Positions 36,178 through 47,624 of a DNA stretch of 64,000 nt are shown here, piece by piece. The notes below the pieces were generated by a model, which made no database searches, was not told the DNA's origin, and worked only from the letters and a program-made list of their open reading frames with translations. The DNA lies in NCBI RefSeq assembly GCF_001039355.2, contig NW_019775475.1:277028-341027 (forward strand), written 5' to 3'. Both the position numbers and the translations under genes were made by a program. The DNA comes from Lingula anatina (taxonomy: Eukaryota > Brachiopoda > Lingulata > Lingulida > Lingulidae). Each line of letters begins with the position of its first letter. Within the stretch, counting starts at the first letter, position 1.

Positions 36178-37432
36178 CAAACTCACCATTTCGCAGGTGG
36201 TCAGCCAACAGGTGGTGACCGGTCACTTGGAGGACATCACAGAATTTATGGAAGGCGGCGGTCACTCTGACCAACAACATATCAATCATGGAGTTAATCT
36301 GTGCATCCCTGTTGACCACATTCTGAAATATCATTGAATATAATAAACATGACATTATGTATACATCGATTAACTAACACACACATATATATTTGCGTTG
36401 GTGTGTATATGAATTAATTTTTGTCTGTACATTTGAATACTTCACAGCTTGTTACTCAGCCACGATCATCCAAGGAATGACATGGTTCTGAAAACAAAAG
36501 GCACGTCGTATTTTCAAATACCCGGTACCGCAGGCGGAATCTAAGAGGAAAAGTGTAATTAATTTCTTTCATCCATCTTTAGCAATTAATACTTCATAGA
36601 AAAGTTTACGTCATTCTGTGTAAGCAAAGAATGCATCTTGGAAATTATGAGGTATTTTTTCTACCGTAGTATCGATTATGCAAGCAGACGGGAGGTAGTA
36701 ATGAAACCTTAAGGCCAATGCAAGAAAAGCAACATTCACTCGTATCGCTAATGAACTATCAAAGACCGTTGACACTCTGAAGAGGCTATACGCTGAAGAA
36801 AACGGTAACTAATCGGTCGGCAAACATATCAATAGACTCGTTAATGGACGATCCTGATTTATGAGAATCGACGTGATAACACACTACATCGAGCTGAACC
36901 GGCTTGTTGTGAGACCGAAATCGACACCCTAGCAACCGTGACGCCATGGTAAAGAAATCGACGTTTTTTTTAGCTGCACATTTCAACGTTTGTATCAAGC
37001 TCGTAGTTTATTGTTGGACTTTGCCCTGAAAGATAAAAAAGGTTACGAAGATTGACATTTGGGTTATAAAGCCACCAGTTTCAAGTTAATCATTCTAGGT
37101 TATGTATTGTTGCTTTCTTTAAGCGCAGGCCTATAATAAGAAAATGTATACTTTTTCAGGAGAGAAAACAGCTGGGGAATAAACATAAATCTTGTCGCAG
37201 TTCTTGGAAGACGTTCTGTATGTATTTTTGTATTTCTGGAAAAACTTTGAACAAATGTGGTCGTGAAAAATTACTGCTTTGCAGCCTGACAGAAAATCAC
37301 TTATTTTAGAATGATAAATGCCGTTACTTTCATCTGCTTACGGGCCTCTTGAAATTGCACAATCACTAGAACTAATTTAATGAAAATTAATACAGCCCGA
37401 GCAATTTATGCAAAATATGTACACCCACAACC

Positions 37433-37504
<72 letters not shown>

Positions 37505-40500
37505 ATCTCTCTCTCACCCTCTCTCTCTCTCTCAAAAGAAATAAAGCACATGTATTATAAACAATTCTGCGGCCACCAAATGCTCAAATGACTTTCCCAG
37601 AATCTTGAACCTAAATAATGTACACTAACAAAATATCTTAAACGGTTTCACTGATGTGATCGGTGTATATATGTCCTAACACAAAGCCCAAACACTATTC
37701 ACACGTGCCCCAAAAGGTTGTTAAATGTATTAGCGAACCTTCAGAATGTTAACCAGTCATGTCAGATTTAGTGGGTCAAATGCACTGATGAAATTGAATC
37801 CGAAAAGTTACCCGCTAACGACCTAAATGGTATGCGTTTTACACATAAAAAGCACAAGGTTATTCTTTCAATTTTTTTCTTCCAAGCATCAAGGTCCTCA
37901 TTTGCGTCACTGCATCGCCTGATGACATCAAACATTGTCCACGTGTTTTTTCGAATTGTTCCCTCTTCAGCATTTCCTTATTATTTGTTTAAAGTTAATT
38001 TCCAATTGTTAGTGGTTCGACTATGTTTTTTAGGTCTGTTAAATTCCATTTCGAAGTCATGACAGTATTTGAATACTTTTCAGTGACTCATAGAGGAAAG
38101 CCGTTGCAATTTTTTAAAGCATGGACGAAAGGAGGAATTTTTAAAATAGCTTTCCCTATCAGATTCTTACAAACTCTTCATTCTGATAGCATTGCATAAG
38201 ACAACATTTGCTTCACTGAAAGTGACCTTGTCGGCAACAGAACTAAACTCCAAAAATGGCTTTTAGTCTCTCAAACAGTGCGAAGCATTAGCGTCAATTA
38301 CAAGCGGAAACAAGCCGTAAAAGTGGATTTTCCTCTTCAATTAAGACACGCCTAATAATAACGCTGCCAACAAGTTAACCTAAACTATTAAACCGCGCGC
38401 TAGCTACTTCCACAACTTTTGAAAATCGGTCACCGTATACTCACACACACTGTGACCACTGGCGATGTAAATTCGGTTAATTTACGGGGATCACGTGTCA
38501 AATCGGTCCACCAGGGACGAGGTCAGACGGTCACCAATTATAGAGCCACGCAGGGGACAAAAACGATACCGCGGATTTGTTTTTTCCATTCTAAGGAATG
38601 TTAACACACGTCCAGTTGTAAGGGTGATTTATGATGCACATTGCTTTTATCAATATTGTTCGTTATATACAGGATACCGTATATATTATATATTTCAAAG
38701 AGTTTTTTTTTAATTTATTATTTATTATTATTATTATTATTTTTTTTTTTTTTTGGGGGGGGGGCTTTATAGTAGGTACCAGTACTTTGGCTATCCTTCA
38801 TGACAATCTTACAGTTAAGTTTGCTTTAATTGTTAAAAAAAAAGTAAAACGGGGGAAATGCACTCGCAGCACCTTCACGTAGCGTAGCATTTCAAACGCG
38901 TAGCATTTCTCTGTTTAATGTCCACGCAGGCCGTTTAAATAATTTCTCGAAATAAGGAAATGTTTTTTGTTTGTAAACACGCAAGTAAACATAATGCTTT
39001 TTGCACTATAATATAACATTCCAATGATGTGTGGTCCGTCAAGATTAATTGGTTCGTTTATATTGTAAAACCACAATTCTGCGCGGAATTTCGTAAGATC
39101 AATACTTGTTTCACTACTTATTACTAACAGATATGCTCCCTACACATGCAACCTCGTAGATAGTGTCAGGGGTGCAGATTAATTGATATTGTCAATAAGA
39201 CAAAAGTGAACGTACAATTTAAGATTGAGGAGAATCCTAAATAGAACAAAACACCACACATAAATGCATACTTTCAAAAGCACGTAAGAATCACACGCGC
39301 GCGTGCGCGTAAACCAAACTTGCAAGCGCACAGACATCACGCTACACTTAATGCGTAAGGAGCTGCATTCACTCACAAGACACCCTCAGGTGCATTTAAG
39401 TATACATAAGCTCTATCATAATATAAGACATTTATTTTCAATATTAAAGCACGATAGGCCAGTGCCCGAACTCAGCATGGGGCCGCATATAGCCGAATAT
39501 CAACACAACTATTGCGTTACACTACGCGAGCTGCAAACAATAATTCCATCCACACAGTAGAACAAAAAGAACTGAAACTCGGTATGCTTGGACACTGTAT
39601 AAACCCCATTCATCTCAGGCACTTGACATTTGACTGAACCTGGAAGAAAGTAACTAAAGAGATCTTGTTACTGATTTGGGGTAAAATACAATAGTAACAC
39701 CGGGCATCTATAAAGTTCACGTTAAGTCAAACTGCTATTTCTCTGTAAATGCACTGTATATTTTAATATACTGTATATTTAAAAAAGATAAGCTTTACTT
39801 TGGTTGTGTAATTTCATATCGCTTGCGGTATTTGATGAAAGTTTTATAATCGTTAAAATAACAATACTAAGACAAAAAATACATATGACATTGTCATGTC
39901 ATGTCACTTCACGTCAAAGCATCAAAGCTTCAGTATTCATTTGACATAACATCACTCTGTAATGTCATGTCAGGTCGTGACGCACCATGTCGCGGCAAAC
40001 CATATGTGGCATCATATAGCATATCATGTATCAACAATGCTTCAACAAAATAACATACAACAGTAACAACAACATGAATTTCACACATAAAAAATCCATC
40101 TTAGCACTAGAATTGTAAACATGGAAGACAATAAGCGGCTAAAGAAGAAAATATGAGGCAGAATCGATCATTGTTTGTGGCAAAAATCAGTTAATTATTA
40201 TTTTGAGATCAGATTTGTTATAAAGTAGAATTCTTGCAATTATGATAAAATTTAGACTTTGATCAAATAAAGCGACAAATCAAATAGCAGGGAAAAACGT
40301 AATCAGCAGAAAGCCAAGAACGTCGTGTATACACAGTTGCTGTAGTAATCAATAAAATCAGTTGATTGTGGATGACTGAGCAAAAAAAAAAAAAAAAATG
40401 AATAGATAGACGAATAATAATGAGTTATAATAATGGAAATTAAAAAGGGGAATGAGGTTGAAACAACATCGAAAAATCAAATACTTGATTAAAATCGATA

Positions 40501-43500
40501 GCTGCTTTAAAGTAGAAACTGGCTGATTGATAGGATAGAAGTAAACTAGGGTTCAAGCTTAAACAAAAATAAGACAAGAAGAAGATTTGTAATTAAAACA
40601 ATGTCTAATCTATGAACAATTTGATCGATTAGCAACTATTAACGGTTGGTGGACAATTTGCTTATGCTATGTATTGAATCAAATGTTCAACCAAAAGCAC
40701 AGTTGAATCAGTTTGTAAAACATTAGAGATGAAAGTGTAGGGTTTACTCGGACTGTTCTAGCCCTAGCTGTTCTACTCGATTTGTAACATTTGTAGATTG
40801 TATCGATCTTGATTGATTATCATGAGATCGAGTAGGACATGTAGGTATACAGTGAAGGCAGTTGTAGAAAAAACAACAGAAAGGAAAAGAAAAGGCTTCG
40901 TATCTAATCAGCGTTTTGATGATTACAGAAGACAATTAAGCCAGGGTCTACAGTGTACTAATTATCCATGTTTCAGTTCTCCCATTCGATTAACGTTATA
41001 TTATAATCACGGTGTATTGTATTTACACTTGTTGAATCGAGTAGGAGAACGTGAATAGGAAGCTCACCGTTGGCAGATGCGCCCGTCTTAACGGACTGGA
41101 TTCTTTATCAGTTTTACTCTGCAAATCAAAAAGAATATAACAATGCATTCTATGGTAACGATTTTTTACACGGGAATCGATCCTGTGGGATTAACCTTTG
41201 TCGTCCGGAAACTTTTCCTAAAAGCTCGTTATTGACAGGTAAATATTGTTCCTTTTACGCAATATAATTCAACGCACAGAGTAATCAGTGCGATGAAACG
41301 GAGTAAACATTGGAGATTGATGATATTCGAGAAAGTTGAGGAACTCCATTATGTCCTGTGTGATTCTGCATTGTAGAAAACGTCCAAAGTTTGGGTCTAT
41401 TGCAAACATGGGAGGACAAAAGCTTGGACTGTTGCGGGAATGGATAATATCAATGTCTGTGTCTGTTGAGGCATGATATTGTCCAAAGTGACTTTTATAC
41501 CAAACACTTACTTATCTTTTATGCACGGTTAACTAAAGTAACCTGATTGAGGACAAACGTTATTTCTAAAATAAAATTTAAATCACTCGAGTTGAACCGA
41601 AATCGTTTATGGGTTCCGGCTACACGTGTCTTAAGAAGTAGGCCTATCAACTTTATTGGCACCCGCATTGCCATTGATAATAAATTGATGTTGGTTTGTT
41701 ACACATGGTATTCAGTTGCATCTTTAGCTAGAAAAACTTCCAGTAACAACGTTTTTTTCTTTCCTTTTGTACAATTCACATAAAAGTATTTCGGAGCCAT
41801 TGTATGTGAACGAATCCCATTACCTATCCAATCGGAGAAAAAGGATTCATAGCGATGTACAAAGGAGTTTTCTCACTGTACAGTGTATAAGGAACGGAAT
41901 ATCGAAATACTTCAAGGCCGTCTTAAAGCAAGCATGTTGGTACATTCCAGTCAGTCTGAAGAAGTCAAACGTGTACCTTCACCACCTCAATACTAATGCC
42001 CCTTTGAAATACCTCCTATATTAATGTACAACTTTGTACGTGTTACTGAATGAATTGTTTGCACTTAGAAATAAATGTGTACACAATTCAATACACTGAT
42101 GCTGTAAGTAGAGTCCAGAATATACTAGCGTGTGAGAATTGTAGCAAATCGAAAAGTCTATGAAAACCATGTTGGCAACACTGTGGATAGGGGAAGATAG
42201 AAAGGACTGGAGGCAACACCGCCCTCTGTTTAACCATAAATACTAGCAGGCCNGAATCAAATGTTCAACCAAAAGCACAGTTGAATCAGTTTGTAAAACA
42301 TTAGAGATGAAAGTGTAGGGTTTACTCGGACTGTTCTAGCCCTAGCTGTTCTACTCGATTTGTAACATTTGTAGATTGTATCGATCTTGATTGATTATCA
42401 TGAGATCGAGTAGGACATGTAGGTATACAGTGAAGGCAGTTGTAGAAAAAACAACAGAAAGGAAAAGAAAAGGCTTCGTATCTAATCAGCGTTTTGATGA
42501 TTACAGAAGACAATTAAGCCAGGGCCTACAGTGTACTAATTATCCATGTTTCAGTTCTCCCATTCGATTAACGTTATATTATAATCACGATGTATTGTAT
42601 TTACACTTGTTGAATCGAGTAGGAGAACGTGAATAGGAAGCTCACCGTTGGCAGATGCGCCCGTCTTAACGGACTGGAGTCTTTATCAGTTTTACTCTGC
42701 AAATCAGAAAGAATAAAACAATGCATTCTATGGTAACGATTTTTTACACGGGAATCGATCCTGTGGGATTAACCTTTGTCGTCCGGAAACTTTTCCTAAA
42801 AGCTCGTTATTGACAGGTAAATATTGTTCCTTTTACGCAATATAATTCAACGCACAGAGTAATCAGTGCGATGAAACGAAGTAAACATAGGAGATTGATG
42901 ATATTCGAGAAAGTTGAGGAACTCCATTATGTCCTGTGTGATTCTGCATTGTAGAAAAAGTCCAAAGGTTGGGTCTATTACAAGCATGGACGCACAAAAG
43001 CTTGGACTGTTGCGGGAATGGATAATATCAATGTCTGTGCCTGTTTAGGCATGATATTGTCAAAAGTGACTTTTATTCCAATATACTTACTTATTTTTTA
43101 TTCACGGTTAGCTAAAGTAACCTGATTGAGGACAAACGTTATTTTAAATTACTCGAGTTGAACCGAAATCGTTTTATGGGTTCTGACTACACGTGTCTCA
43201 AGAAGTAGGCCTATCAACTTTATTGGCACCCGCATTGATAATAAATTGATGTTGGTTTGTTACACATGGTATTGAGTTGCATCTTTAGCTAGAAAAACTT
43301 CCAGTAACAACGTTTTTTTCTTTCCTTTTGTACATTTCACATAAAAGTATTTCGGAGCCATTGTATGTGAACGAATCCCATTACCTATCCAATCGGGAAA
43401 AAAAGGGATTCATAGTGATGCATTATGCGCTTTAGTATTTTCTCACTGTACAAGGAACGGAATATCGAAATACTTCAAGGCCCTGTTAGAGCAAGCATGT

Positions 43501-45694
43501 TGGTACCCTCTACCACAGATTCTCTACCGACAGATTGATTTTCCACAGATATTCACAGATATGTATATTTATCTAGAGACATATCTGTGAATATCTGTCG
43601 CCCTGGTAGAGGGTAGCATGTTGGTACATTCCAGTCAATCTGGGCTCCGTATCTCGAAAGGTTCGCCATGTTGCGCACGTGAGCAAGTGTCTCGATTCCA
43701 TGGCCCCGTATCTCGAAATAGAATCGGTTATGGAATCGAGACACTAACGCACGAGCGCAACATAGCGAACCTTTCGAGATACGGAGCCCTTAAGAAGTCA
43801 AACGTGTACCTTCACCACCTCAATACTAATGCCCCTTTGAAATACCTCCTATATTAATGTACAACTTTGTACGTGTTACTGAATGAATTGTTTGCACTTA
43901 GAAATAAATGTGTACACAATTCAATACACTGATGCTGTAAGTAGAGTCCAGAATATACTAGCGTGTGAGAATTGCAGCAAATCGAAAAGTCTATGAAAAC
44001 CATGTTGGCAACACTGTGGATAGGGGAAGATAGAAAGGACTGGAGGCAACACCGCCCTCTGTTTAACCATAAATACTAGCAGGCCAAAGATGGGGTGGGG
44101 GGGGGGGAGGGAGTATAAAAATGCCGCTTAAAGTGAAGTAAATATCACATATTAGACAAGGTCAATCTTATTGCCATACGTAGGGCCATGGAAGTGAAAT
44201 TAAAGCTGGGGGGGGGGGGCTCACTTTTCAACCCAGCCGATCCCAAGCCGAAGCCTTCCGATCCCAAACCGATGCAGGCCGATCCCCAACACAAACTAGC
44301 CGATCCCTGGCCGATCCCTGGGTCGCCAAGGTTGATTTAGTCAGTACAATCGTGTGATCACACGCAACATTGGTTCCATTGTTTAGAGATGTAATAAAAT
44401 GCCAAGGTAAACTAATCTGTATTACATAATACTATGTCTGGAGAAGGTGGGATTTCATAATATATACAAACATTACACGTAAATGAAGGCTTTTATAAGA
44501 TTGTAATAGAAATAACACATTTTAAAGGGGCTTAATTTCAATAATAAATTATGGAAGTGCATGAATTGCCATTACCTCTTACTTCTACTTCAATGCTTTG
44601 GTGGAAGCCAATTTGAAGGAAGCCAATAGTAGTGCATGCAATATGAAGTACGTCAAATGAAACATTTCGTTAATCTTATTGCTACTTGTAAAGAGGTGTT
44701 CAAGTGTAGCGTACTTATTAAGTATAAACCATTTTAAGAAACTTTCAATTACACACAAGGAGAAACGGATGTTTTTAATGGCACAACTTGTTAAATAACG
44801 TGCCATAGTATCGCTTATTCAAATACTATCAGTATGGCCATGTTGTTGGACAGTTTAATAGGATGGATAAATGCCCTTCATTTGTTAATAAGAAAGCGTT
44901 CACTGTACTCGAATTTGGTATATTTAGTTAAAAGTTAGTAAAAAAACCAAAGATCGTGGGTGTTTCCCGGCAATTTGACAACAAAATCTGGTACGACTAG
45001 TTGGAAAAAAAATTTTGACAGATGTTAGTGATTAAATTTTTTAGAGTTTAAATGTCGGCATTACTGAGACGCCCACCTTGGTTTAACCTCATTACATGAG
45101 TAATCAAGTTCGACTTAAGTCCAAAATGCCACATCCTAACATTAAACGTTCCTATAAGGACTTCAGAGAGGTATTTACATGTAGGTATTTGTAACTAAGA
45201 CGTCAACAGATTGCACAGGGCACATTAAGCTACAGTAGAGGATAAGGTCTCTCTTTTGGCAAAAAATAAGTGTCTGTTTGTCCACAGAACAACAATAATA
45301 TTTTTTCCATTTTTATAAATTGTGTTGCGTCCTGTGTGTACAACATTCATGAACGTTGTGTCTATGTGTTTTTAAAATCACCAACTACAGTACGAGAATC
45401 GAATAATTGTGACGTCTGGTTATGAATATTGGTACTGCTTGTCAATGGGAAATACCGTTCTTATTCGCGTGTTAGCAAAACCGAAATAAACAGAAACCTC
45501 TAAGTGGTAAATGATGGAATCTATGAGATGAGTAGGCCTATTCAACACTGGTAACTTACCGCTATATTGGAGAGCATGGACTCAGTGAGGACATTCTGTT
45601 TTTGCAGTCTGTCGTAGAACTCCTTTGTCGGAATTATGTTTCTGGCCAACAACACTCGATTTTCGTCCAGAATCTTTTTGTATTTAGGATCCAT
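33808..45694 (-). CDS. CARD plus coiled-coil protein, 545 residues, four coding exons
   Basis: Minus exons in order: 45694-45560, 36322-36187, 35867-35728, 35034-33808; they join in phases 0, 1, 0 with GT/AG borders into 1638 bases. Exons 1-2 (residues 1-91) encode a CARD-like six-helix pattern: DENRVLLARNIIPTKEFYD, RLQKQNVLTESMLSNI, then INSMIDMLLVRVTAAFHKFC and LQVTGHHLLADHL. These match the CARD words LxxNI, L...VLTE, I..MxDML.R...AF..F and G...LA..L. Residues about 120-404 are heptad-rich coiled coil (two stretches, with a helical middle part containing FYAHMRNFHDSN). Residues 405-545 are Ser/Pro/His-rich, ending TRKKRF. CARD proteins assemble signalling filaments; coiled coils self-associate, so a cytosolic scaffold is inferred. 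It differs from the canonical CARD9/CARMA motifs, so orthology is open. Intron 1 is 9.2 kb. Confidence 0.8.
35933..35980. repeat. (CT)n microsatellite in CARD-gene intron 2
   Basis: Near-uninterrupted CT repeats, one C interruption. Lies about 65 bases upstream (in transcript sense) of exon 3's acceptor, where it reads (GA)n. Confidence 0.95.
36119..36175. repeat. (CT)n microsatellite next to exon 2 donor
   Basis: In transcript sense this is a (GA)n tract that begins about eleven bases after the GTGAGT donor of CARD exon 2 (exon end 36187). Confidence 0.95.
36323..40675. other. CARD-gene intron 1, right of exon 2: repeats and no supported exon
   Basis: Holds a TC/CA compound microsatellite at 37436-37536, an ATT tract at 38720-38745 with a T/G run to 38763, and AT-rich sequence. 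No coding exon is supported. Confidence 0.5.
40676..42252. repeat. Direct duplication, copy 1 (1577 bp)
   Basis: Starts GAATCAAATGTTCAACC and ends AATACTAGCAGGCC, immediately before a single N at 42253. The same sequence, with scattered substitutions and small indels, restarts right after the N. Short frames in both copies encode the same 81-residue peptide with one change, but I do not recognise it. Inside CARD-gene intron 1. Confidence 0.9.
43504..43615. mobile_element. 112-bp hairpin MITE with 9-bp target duplication
   Basis: Ends TACCCTCTACCA and TGGTAGAGGGTA are perfect inverse; internal arms ATATTCACAGATATG and CATATCTGTGAATAT also pair. GCATGTTGG flanks both sides (43495-43503, 43616-43624). 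The homologous site in copy 1 (near 41935) has a single GCATGTTGG with no element. A 9-base duplication is typical of Mutator-like elements, but because the target and element share GGTA, 9-13 bases are possible. Confidence 0.8.
43642..43789. mobile_element. 148-bp long hairpin element
   Basis: Outer arms of 35 bases, starting GGGCTCCGTATCTCGAAAGG, are inverse of the right end with one mismatch. An inner pair (AGTGTCTCGATTCCA with TGGAATCGAGACACT) extends the hairpin. The word CCGTATCTCGAAA recurs a third time in the loop. It is absent from the homologous site in copy 1 (CAGTCTGAAGAAG, about 41953). No clear target duplication. Confidence 0.8.
44086..45559. other. CARD-gene intron 1, near exon 1
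   Basis: Contains G-runs near 44096-44110 and 44209-44220, and degenerate GATCCC-word repeats (44235-44330: CCGATCCC repeated about five times). No exon is supported until the exon 1 donor at 45559. Confidence 0.5.
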
Positions 45695-47120
45695 AGTGCA
45701 TTTGAAGTCTGTCGTCTGTTTTACTGGATTTGTTGACAGTGCGGAAGCATTTGAAAATCGTTTGGTGGTCAACCGATCACAAAGATATCTTCTTATCTGT
45801 AGTCCTTCTTTTCTAATTGAGCACAGAAAACTATTGTTTTAATTATGTTCTTACATGCTTACACTATGACTACAAAAATCCAATCAAATTCTTTCAGCCT
45901 GACGATAACTGCCCCGCAGTAAATTCGACGTCCTCTCGTACTTCAACGTTCCGTTTTATCAAGAGAAGAAGGCGATCTTTAAAGTGTCCACTAGCGTCCA
46001 ACCTTGACCACTTTTCTAACTCCTTGTCCAGTTTTGGCAGCGTTCGACTTGTTTATGCCTTGGAGGTCGCCTTCGCTGCGGCACCTGTTTAACATACAAG
46101 TACGGCGTTAAATGTGCATAATACGACAATTCACATGTTGAAACATTGGGTAAACATAAATCATTGAAATTGCTAGCAACAGAACAATAACGGGCCACGT
46201 TCTTTAAGTTCAGAGGCTCTCTGTTCACAGGTGACGAGGCAGCCAAAGAAGTTAGGCCGCCTGTTGTTATACTTAAAGAGCAAACTTAAAAGGAATATTT
46301 GTTCAGACAATTTGGGAAATCTATGCGTCATAACGGGATTTGACGGAACGGGCACTTTATTAAGAGGATAAATCATTTCAAATGATTAACCTGGAGAGGT
46401 GAATTCAACCGCGTTGACAGAAGGAGACCATGATTTTGAAAGTTTAATAGGTCCGGGGACACAGAATGTTTTTTTTTAGGTGGGGGGGGGGGGGGGGAAA
46501 GTCTGTCCATCACCCATCGCGCACGAACGACATTTTTTCACGATCGCTCAAACAGGCATTATCACACACGGGCACGCGCAAACTTAGATAAGCTCACACA
46601 AACAAACAAACAAACAAACAAACAAAAATCTGGGGAAAGGGTTCCTAAACGTGACAAATCCTGTAGTATGATAACCAAGTCCTTCTTCTTTTGTCTTATG
46701 TTATGCATACAGTCATGTTTTACACTTAACTTCGGGGTTATCATTATAGATCGTGTTGACGAAAACAAGCAATGTAACACGTACCATAAAGACCTTATTT
46801 GTAATTCGAGAGAGGGCATTGTCAGCGGTCACCTACTAAAAACATCGCGTCCCCGAGCGAAACTCACTGACCGGAAAAAAACAGCTCCCTGTTTACATAT
46901 CAACTATACTTACTGCATTTACACTCAGTAAATGCATTTCATTTAATTAATCACGCCACGAATAACGCTCAAAATAAAACGAAAGGAAATTTCGTTTATT
47001 CTAAACATGAAGCATGTAATACCTATAAGACATTAGTATATATAAGAAGTAATTCATTTAGCTTGATTAAGCTGTTGGACTGTGGTAATAGAAAGATAAA
47101 GCAGAAATTGCCTTGACTTA
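45695..47120 (-). promoter_or_regulatory. Region upstream of the CARD-gene start codon
   Basis: On the minus strand a short ATG reading frame (ATGCACTATGGATCCTAA) starts at 45701 and overlaps the main ATG at 45694 out of frame, so it encodes only five residues. The main ATG has the better context (A at -3, G at +4). Candidate acceptor AG sites lie just upstream (about 45708 and 45723), so a non-coding 5' exon is possible. A (CAAA)n tract lies at 46600-46626. Confidence 0.4.
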
Positions 47121-47124
47121 TAGA

Positions 47125-47323
47125 CCCCATTCCCAGAGATTTAGATCGAGTCAACTAGATCGACCTAACTCCCTGGGGGTTAACGCTAAATAGCTGTCAG
47201 AAAAGTTAATTACCCCCTTCCAGCTTGTAGTAGGCGGGACGGTCATTTAAGCCGGATAAACTGACAGTAATCTAGTGAGACTCCCCACGGGGATGATCGA
47301 TCTAAAATCTATGGGAATGCGCC
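47125..47323. mobile_element. MITE-like repeat family B, copy 3
   Basis: Ends CATTCCCAGAGATTTAGATC and ATCTAAAATCTATGGGAATG are the family's inverted ends, and the interior matches copy 1 closely (GTTAATTACCCCCTTCCAGC, AGTAGGCGGGAC). ATAGAC occurs just outside both ends (47122 and 47333), a possible target duplication. Confidence 0.75.
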
Positions 47324-47577
47324 CATAGACAGTGTATAACTAGGAAGGCTCTGAAGAGAAGAGGGGTACTATCATCAAAGTTTGTGCAATTACATCTTTA
47401 TGTCTTTTTTAATATTTTTAATCTTTTTTAAATTCATAATGGGGATCACCTTATAAAAATAACTTCAGTCCCACCTTAGATCGTGCATGCTATGTAATTT
47501 TCCTACTAGTATTTTAACTGAAATGCATCTTACACTGTGCCAAAATATGTTACACTCCTACTTTTCCTGCACGTGAA

Positions 47578-47624
<47 letters not shown>

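Larger units (their letters stand above)
42254..44085. repeat. Direct duplication, copy 2 (1832 bp), with two extra hairpin elements
   Basis: Homologous to 40676-42252, starting after the N with the same bases and ending at the same GCAGGCC. It is 255 bases longer because it holds two inserted hairpin elements (43504-43615 and 43642-43789), partly offset by small deletions elsewhere. Confidence 0.9.

Noticed and set aside
43553..43857. Frames on both strands across the two hairpins of copy 2
   Set aside because: They are translations of the inverted-repeat elements and are absent from copy 1.
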